Shown here: positions 7,271 through 11,003 of the stretch, in pieces
How the letters are laid out: each line of letters opens with the position of its first letter
Numbering within the stretch: position 1 is the stretch's first letter
Assembly: GCA_003446315.1 (NCBI GenBank)
Contig: DMBA01000134.1
Coordinates: 1-11,003 of the forward strand
From: Ruminococcus sp.
Lineage (GTDB): Bacteria > Bacillota > Clostridia > Oscillospirales > Ruminococcaceae
DNA length: 11,003 nt
Direction: 5' to 3'
Notes under the pieces: model-generated
Databases searched by the model: none
What the model saw: only the letters and a program-made list of their open reading frames with translations
What the model was told of the DNA's origin: nothing
Position numbers and translations under genes: made by a program

Positions 7271-7298
7271 AACCTGTCTCAAACGAGGCAGGTTTTTT
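7271..7298 (+). terminator. Intrinsic terminator after tRNA-Thr
   Basis: A 10-bp stem, AACCTGTCTC (7271-7280) with GAGGCAGGTT (7285-7294), has a 4-base loop and one G-U pair. It runs directly into a T-tract (7293-7298). It ends the unit that starts at 6705. Confidence 0.92.
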
Positions 7299-7490
7299 AT
7301 TTCTGTTGTTTTTTCTATTATTTGGAATCCCGCTTTTGCCGTCAACATTCCCACACAAATCCCGTGATCCGATGCCGCCGAAATACGCTGAAAAGCCCGT
7401 CTTATCACTGATTATCAATTTTTCTTATACTGAATGATTATAAGTAAATCAAAATCCATTGTCAACATTGTGAATATTACACAATACATC
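7299..7490. other. Intergenic region upstream of the synthetase-like operon
   Basis: I see no gene here. The region turns AT-rich toward the right. It holds an inverted repeat CTTATA (7424-7429) / TATAAG (7439-7444) and a possible weak second promoter (TTATCA at 7402-7407, TATACT at 7426-7431, spacer 18, no TG). Just before the -35 there is another inverted repeat, listed separately. No T-box or S-box leader structure is evident. Confidence 0.5.
7467..7485. promoter_or_regulatory. Possible operator next to the -35 of the synthetase-like operon
   Basis: ATTGTG (7467-7472) and CACAAT (7480-7485) form an inverted repeat with a 7-base centre, 5 bases upstream of the -35. The half-site TTGTGAA resembles that of Rex-type redox regulators, but the second half reads TTACACAA and the centre is one base short of the usual Rex spacing. 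A regulator-binding site is plausible; its identity is not established. Confidence 0.3.
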
Positions 7491-7519
7491 TTGATTTTTT
7501 GGGTGAAATGTGCTATAAT
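7491..7519 (+). promoter_or_regulatory. Promoter of the synthetase-like operon
   Basis: TTGATT (7491-7496), a 17-base spacer and TATAAT (7514-7519), with TGTGC directly before the -10. Transcription should start near 7526, giving a leader of only about 33 bases. That is too short for a T-box riboswitch. Confidence 0.87.
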
Positions 7520-7558
7520 AGAGTAATCATATCTTGATCAGAGAAGGGAAATTGAATT

Positions 7559-9580
7559 ATGGCAAGACATAAAGGCGCAGCCGACGGCAAAACATTTGAG
7601 ATTCCGCGTCCGGAATTCCCGAAGCGGGCAGTCGTGACAGGCGGTATGCCTTACGGAAATAAAGAACTGCATTTCGGACATGTCGGCGGCATGCTGGTTT
7701 TTGCAGATACATATGCACGATTTTTGCGTGACAGAATCGGAAAAGAAAATGTCATTTTCGTATCCGGAACCGATTGCTACGGCTCCCCGATCGCAGAAGG
7801 CTGGCGCAAAAAAGCAGAAGCGGGCGAATTTGAAGGCACACTGGAAGATTTCGTTCGCCGCAATCACGAGAAGCAGAAGGAAACGCTGAAAGCATATGCG
7901 ATCTCCCCGAACCTGTTCGGTGCATCGGGGCTTGGCAGAACAAAGGAGATCCATGCAGAATACACACTGCAATTCCTACAGGCTCTATATGATAAAGGGC
8001 AGCTCAACCAGATCAGCACGATGCAGTTTTTCGATGAAAAAGCAGGCGTTTTCCTGAATGGCAGACAAGTCACGGGCAAATGTCCGGTCGAGGGCTGCAC
8101 ATCGGAAAAGGGATATGCAGACGAATGTGATCTGGGACACCAGTATATGCCGGAAAACCTGATTGATCCGGTATCCGCGCTGACCGGTGAAAAACCGATC
8201 ATGAAGCCGGTCACAAACTGGTATTTCAAGCTGCGGGATTACGAAAAACTGATGCAGGAATGGGTCGCCGAATTGCAGAAAGATAAAGCGATCCGTCCGG
8301 TCGTCTGGAAGACCATCGGCGAATTTCTGAAACCGCCGGTCATTTATATCAAGCGCGAATTCGAGGAAAAATATCTTTCCTTGAAGGAGCAGATGCCGGC
8401 GCACCGATATCTGGAAGAGCCGAAAAAGCCTTCCTTCACCATTGAATTTGACGCGCTGCCGGATTGTGATGCAGCGTGCCGAATCCTGACCGAAAACGGC
8501 ATTCGTTACCGTACCGGCAAAACGCTGGTGCCGTTCCGACTGACCGGCAATATCGAATGGGGCGTACCCGCACCGGTGCTGGAAGGAACCGAGGGCTTGA
8601 CCGTATGGGTATGGCCGGAATCGCTTTGGGCACCGATCTCCTTCACACAGGCATATCTGGAATCACAGGGACAGCCGCGTGAAGCATATAAGGATTATTG
8701 GTGCAGCAAGGACGCAAAAGTATATCAGTTCATCGGACAGGATAATATTTATTTTTACGGCATTGCAGAGCCTGCCATGTGGATGGCACAGCAGGCATCT
8801 GCGGAAAAGACCTGCGATCCGCCGGAAGGCGAGCTGCAAATGCCGACGATCGTCGCAAATCATCACATTCTGTTTTTGGATAAAAAGGCATCGAGCTCCG
8901 GCGCGGTCAAACCGCCGATGGCAGATGACCTGCTGAATTATTATACACCGGAACAGCTCCGGATGCACTGGCTGGGTCTTGGACTCGGACAGCGTTCCGT
9001 GAGCTTCATGCCGAAGCCGTATAATCCGGATGCAGACCCGAATGAACAGGATCCGGTCATCAAAGACGGTCTTCTGCTTTCGAATGTCTATAACCGCATC
9101 ATCCGGACAGCGTTCTATACGCTGCAAAAGCTGAACGGCGGCATATTGCCGGAAGCTGCACCGGAAGAAAAGATCCTTGCGGAAGCAAAGAAAGCGGTTC
9201 TGGATTACGAACGCCACATGTCGAAGTTTGCATTCCACCAGTGCACTTATGTATTGGACGGTTATATTCGAAATGCAAGCAAATACATGTCAAAAGCATT
9301 GAAGCCGGATGAACAGACCGAAGCAGAAGCCATGCAGGTGCTGAGCAATCTGTTTTATATGATCCGCATTGCCGGTATTTTGCTGCATCCGATGGCACCG
9401 ATCGGAACGGAAAAATTGCAGGAATATTTGCAGGTCGATGACCGCATCTGGTCATGGGATACGATCTTTGAGCCGATCTCCTATTTCACAGGCGCAAAGC
9501 ATCAGCTCAAATTCCTGCCGCCGCGCACAGATTTCTTCACGCGGCATGAATCGCAGTTTGCGGAAGCAGGAGAAGCATGA
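7559..9580 (+). CDS. Diverged methionyl-tRNA synthetase-family class I aminoacyl-tRNA synthetase (metG-like)
   Basis: The 673-residue protein has the MetRS order: PYGN followed by HFGH (HIGH motif, 38-41), GTDCYGSPI (70-78), the zinc knuckle C175, C180, C190, H194, the FIGQDNIYFY block (391-400), a KMSKS loop reading KASSS (443-447) and a helical C-terminal domain. Compared with E. coli MetRS from memory, Tyr15, Asp52 and Trp253 are kept (Tyr32, Asp72, Trp350). The rest of the methionine pocket differs: Ile297 to Asn396, His301 to Tyr400, Trp305 to Glu404, and the Ala-Pro after Trp253 is Pro-Glu. The anticodon-reading Asn391 and Trp461 positions also look different. About 70 extra residues lie between about 255 and 328. 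There is no C-terminal Trbp111-like domain. Family membership is certain; methionine specificity is doubtful. AAGGG at 7544-7548 supports the ATG at 7559. It is the first gene of a three-gene operon. Confidence 0.9.
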   Translation: MARHKGAADGKTFEIPRPEFPKRAVVTGGMPYGNKELHFGHVGGMLVFADTYARFLRDRIGKENVIFVSGTDCYGSPIAEGWRKKAEAGEFEGTLEDFVRRNHEKQKETLKAYAISPNLFGASGLGRTKEIHAEYTLQFLQALYDKGQLNQISTMQFFDEKAGVFLNGRQVTGKCPVEGCTSEKGYADECDLGHQYMPENLIDPVSALTGEKPIMKPVTNWYFKLRDYEKLMQEWVAELQKDKAIRPVVWKTIGEFLKPPVIYIKREFEEKYLSLKEQMPAHRYLEEPKKPSFTIEFDALPDCDAACRILTENGIRYRTGKTLVPFRLTGNIEWGVPAPVLEGTEGLTVWVWPESLWAPISFTQAYLESQGQPREAYKDYWCSKDAKVYQFIGQDNIYFYGIAEPAMWMAQQASAEKTCDPPEGELQMPTIVANHHILFLDKKASSSGAVKPPMADDLLNYYTPEQLRMHWLGLGLGQRSVSFMPKPYNPDADPNEQDPVIKDGLLLSNVYNRIIRTAFYTLQKLNGGILPEAAPEEKILAEAKKAVLDYERHMSKFAFHQCTYVLDGYIRNASKYMSKALKPDEQTEAEAMQVLSNLFYMIRIAGILLHPMAPIGTEKLQEYLQVDDRIWSWDTIFEPISYFTGAKHQLKFLPPRTDFFTRHESQFAEAGEA

Positions 9581-9768
9581 CACTGGTCATACAGAGCCTT
9601 GTAAAGCTCGGTGTCACCATATACCTGTTATTTGGTTTATACACATTATATGTTGGCTTTTTAGAGAAAAACAAAAAGAAAAAGATCGCAGGTGCATTGA
9701 TTTTGATTATCCCGACCGTCTTATTGGTCGTCGTATTGCTCCTGCTTGCGAAAAAATACGGCACATGA
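9577..9768 (+). CDS. Small two-helix membrane protein of unknown function
   Basis: This 63-residue protein has two hydrophobic helices (about 6-29 and 37-58) joined by a short, very basic turn (KNKKKK, 31-36), and ends in KKYGT. By the positive-inside rule the turn is cytoplasmic and both ends face out, although the terminal lysines weaken this call. No motif is recognised. The start overlaps the stop codon of the synthetase-like gene (ATGA, 4 bases), with AGGAGA 4 bases before it. That arrangement usually means translational coupling and argues that this short gene is real. The next gene starts 10 bases after its stop codon. Confidence 0.82.
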   Translation: MTLVIQSLVKLGVTIYLLFGLYTLYVGFLEKNKKKKIAGALILIIPTVLLVVVLLLLAKKYGT

Positions 9769-9778
9769 GGAAAAGAAG

Positions 9779-10729
9779 ATGAAATGTACATCATGCGGCA
9801 ATGAGATCATGAACTACGATCAGGTCTGCCCTTACTGCGGCAAACCGCAGCAGTCTGCACAGCAAGGCAATGCCTATCCTTACGGTAATCCATATCAGCA
9901 GCCGGGTATTCAGAATGCGCCGGCTGGAGCGCAGTATGGGCAAAATCCGTATAGTCAGGGTTATGCGGTACCGGATGCAGAGAAGCGAAACAATCGTTTC
10001 ATGCTGGTGATCGCGGGCGTTGCCGCGCTGCTGATTGTACTTGGCTGCTTGCTGTTTGCGATCGTGCACAAAACGGCAGAGAAGGTCAGGGAAGATCAGG
10101 CAATCGCAGCGGAAAGCAGTCAGGAAGAATCGAGCAAAAAGCGGATCGACCGCATGCTGGAAATGGACGATATCACAGCAGTTGCGGAAGACACGACATC
10201 GGAAGATGTGATTCTGCCGGGATTAAAGCGCGGGACATCTGCTGCTGATCTATCGCAGGCGCTCCGGCAGACGTATCCGGAACTGACATTCCGCAAAGAG
10301 GATGAAGAAAATGTTGACTGGGTCAGCACATCCGTTTATTATTCGACAAACGGCGATCAGAAAATTTCGCTTTACGGCGTTTCGGAAAAAGCGGTTCTGA
10401 TTGTGGGATTCACAAGTGATGACAAGGCATGTTTCGGCAGACTGTATTTCGGAGATGTATACGGAAAAGAGCCGGACGGCACACCGCTGATTTATTGCGG
10501 CAGCACAGCAGCAAAAAACCGGAAGATGTACAGTCAGTTAAAAGCATCGCTGGATGAAAAATTCGGTGAAGGCAAATACTGGTCAGACGGTGACGAAGAG
10601 ATCAAAAGTGCATATCAGTATAATCTGGACGGACAGAGTTCGCTGCTGCTGAAATGCAGAGAGAGTTTTGGTCAGGACGGCGAAACGATGCTGTACGACA
10701 CGATGCTGGAATACTATTGGGATCAGTAA
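9779..10729 (+). CDS. Zinc-ribbon, single-pass membrane protein with extracytoplasmic domain
   Basis: The 316-residue protein begins with a short zinc ribbon (CTSC at 3-6 and CPYC at 17-20). A Tyr/Gln/Pro/Gly-rich linker follows (about 30-65), then one hydrophobic helix (about 74-96), a charged Ser/Glu/Lys-rich stretch (about 99-150) and a folded outer domain of about 160 residues (GLKRGTSAADLSQAL onward, probably alpha/beta). This is a common layout in Clostridia: ribbon inside, helix, sensory or binding domain outside. The ribbon and helix are seen directly. The outer domain is not recognised, and its partner and role are unknown. Residues 165-185 (TSAADLSQALRQTYP) recall the short repeat at the start of some lipoprotein/BLIP-like folds, but only weakly. 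The ATG at 9779 has AGGA 7 bases upstream; a longer form from 9746 would overlap the preceding gene and is rejected. It is the third gene of the operon from 7491. Confidence 0.85.
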   Translation: MKCTSCGNEIMNYDQVCPYCGKPQQSAQQGNAYPYGNPYQQPGIQNAPAGAQYGQNPYSQGYAVPDAEKRNNRFMLVIAGVAALLIVLGCLLFAIVHKTAEKVREDQAIAAESSQEESSKKRIDRMLEMDDITAVAEDTTSEDVILPGLKRGTSAADLSQALRQTYPELTFRKEDEENVDWVSTSVYYSTNGDQKISLYGVSEKAVLIVGFTSDDKACFGRLYFGDVYGKEPDGTPLIYCGSTAAKNRKMYSQLKASLDEKFGEGKYWSDGDEEIKSAYQYNLDGQSSLLLKCRESFGQDGETMLYDTMLEYYWDQ

Positions 10730-10746
10730 ACATATATGATAGCGCT

Positions 10747-10785
10747 GGAATCTCATTTTTCAGTAGAAAACAGAAATGGGATTCC
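10747..10785. repeat. 12-bp inverted repeat after the operon, running into the first tandem repeat
   Basis: GGAATCTCATTT (10747-10758) can pair with AAATGGGATTCC (10774-10785), with one G-U pair and a 15-base loop. It could act as an RNA 3' end stabiliser, but no T-tract follows, so it is not a standard terminator. Its right arm is the start of the first tandem repeat, so it competes with that repeat's first hairpin. Confidence 0.6.
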
Positions 10786-10870
10786 AAAGGGCTGGCAGCC
10801 CTTTGGCGGGTTTTGACGGAGCTCAATACAAATCATCGCGGAGCGATACATTATAAAGCAAACCCCCGCA
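10778..10870. repeat. Tandem structured repeat, copy 1
   Basis: 93 bp, nearly identical to copy 2 at 10902-10994. Hairpin 1: CCAAAGGGCT (10784-10793) / AGCCCTTTGG (10797-10806). Hairpin 2: TTGAC, GGA loop, then GCTCAA with one bulge (about 10813-10826). Hairpin 3: ATCGC / GCGAT with a GGA loop (10835-10847). The closing stem, GGGATT at the start with AAACCC near the end, has one mismatch. The orientation of any transcript is unknown. Confidence 0.85.
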
Positions 10871-10901
10871 CCAAAAGATACGGAGACAAAATGGCAAAAT
10901 G

Positions 10902-10994
10902 GGGATTCCAAAGGGCTAGTAGCCCTTTGGCGGGTTTGGGCGGAGCCCAATACAAATCATCGCGGAGCGATACATTATAAAGCAAATCCCCGCA
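10902..10994. repeat. Tandem structured repeat, copy 2
   Basis: 93 bp, 124 bp after copy 1, with 31 bp of unlike sequence between them. Hairpin 1: CCAAAGGGCT (10908-10917) / AGCCCTTTGG (10921-10930). Hairpin 2: TTGGGC / GCCCAA with a GGA loop (10936-10950), perfect here. Hairpin 3: ATCGC / GCGAT with a GGA loop (10959-10971). Closing stem: GGGGATT (10901-10907) / AATCCCC (10985-10991), perfect 7 bp. More copies may follow beyond the window edge. Confidence 0.85.
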
Positions 10995-11003
10995 TCCGAA
11001 GAC

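Noticed and set aside
7158..7418. Short ORFs on both strands covering tRNA-Thr
   Set aside because: They contain the well-known false peptides made by translating tRNA genes (VAQLVEQRIRNAQ; GGTRTHDLRI).
10753..10950. Short - strand ORF across the tandem repeats
   Set aside because: Its peptide is only the translation of the repeated DNA; no start signal is seen.
10654..10980. 108-codon ORF on the + strand across the end of the zinc-ribbon gene and both repeats
   Set aside because: It overlaps the coding gene in another frame, then runs through the structured repeats, giving repeated peptide blocks. It has no ribosome binding site of its own.
10901..10991. Repeat copy 2 as a tRNA-like cloverleaf (7-bp closing stem plus three arms)
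   Set aside because: The arms do not match tRNA arms: the first stem is 10 bp with a 3-base loop, and there is no T-loop or anticodon loop.

Overview
The window looks like an ordinary chromosomal stretch of a mid-GC Gram-positive anaerobe, most likely a Ruminococcus-like member of the Clostridia (Oscillospiraceae/Ruminococcaceae). I infer this from the clostridial type of phosphofructokinase, the AAGGAG-type ribosome binding sites, the TRTG-extended -10 promoters, and a tRNA gene without an encoded CCA. No phage, insertion sequence, CRISPR array or resistance gene is visible. All genes have similar composition.

Left part (1-3186, + strand): the 3' end of a NERD-type protein with a topoisomerase zinc ribbon, then two glycolytic genes, pfkA and pyk. 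pyk has its own strong promoter and ends at a terminator that also faces the convergent genes. Middle part (3225-5114, - strand): queA (queuosine biosynthesis) followed closely by a three-helix membrane protein of unknown function. Next on the - strand (5239-6656) is a two-helix membrane protein. Its outer domain resembles a SipW-type signal peptidase but appears to lack the catalytic residues, and it carries a long charged, Pro/Ala-rich cytoplasmic tail.

Right part (6705-10729, + strand): a near-consensus promoter drives a 117-residue orphan protein gene and, 10 bases after its stop codon, tRNA-Thr(CGU), closed by a terminator. A second promoter drives a three-gene operon: a methionyl-tRNA synthetase homologue, a 63-residue two-helix membrane protein that overlaps it by 4 bases, and a zinc-ribbon protein with a single membrane helix and an extracytoplasmic domain. 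The synthetase homologue keeps the family fold but has changed most of the methionine pocket, the KMSKS loop and the anticodon-reading residues. I think it is the most important gene in the window.

The last ~260 bases contain no gene. They hold two tandem copies (period 124 bp) of a 93-bp element that can fold into three hairpins inside a closing stem. Base changes between the copies preserve or improve the pairing, so the element looks like a structured repeat or RNA. I cannot assign it to a known family.

Best candidates for something undescribed: (1) the diverged synthetase and its membrane/zinc-ribbon operon partners, (2) the tandem structured repeat, (3) the orphan ORF co-transcribed with tRNA-Thr, (4) the signal-peptidase-like pseudoenzyme, whose ribosome binding site is separated from its start codon by a hairpin.
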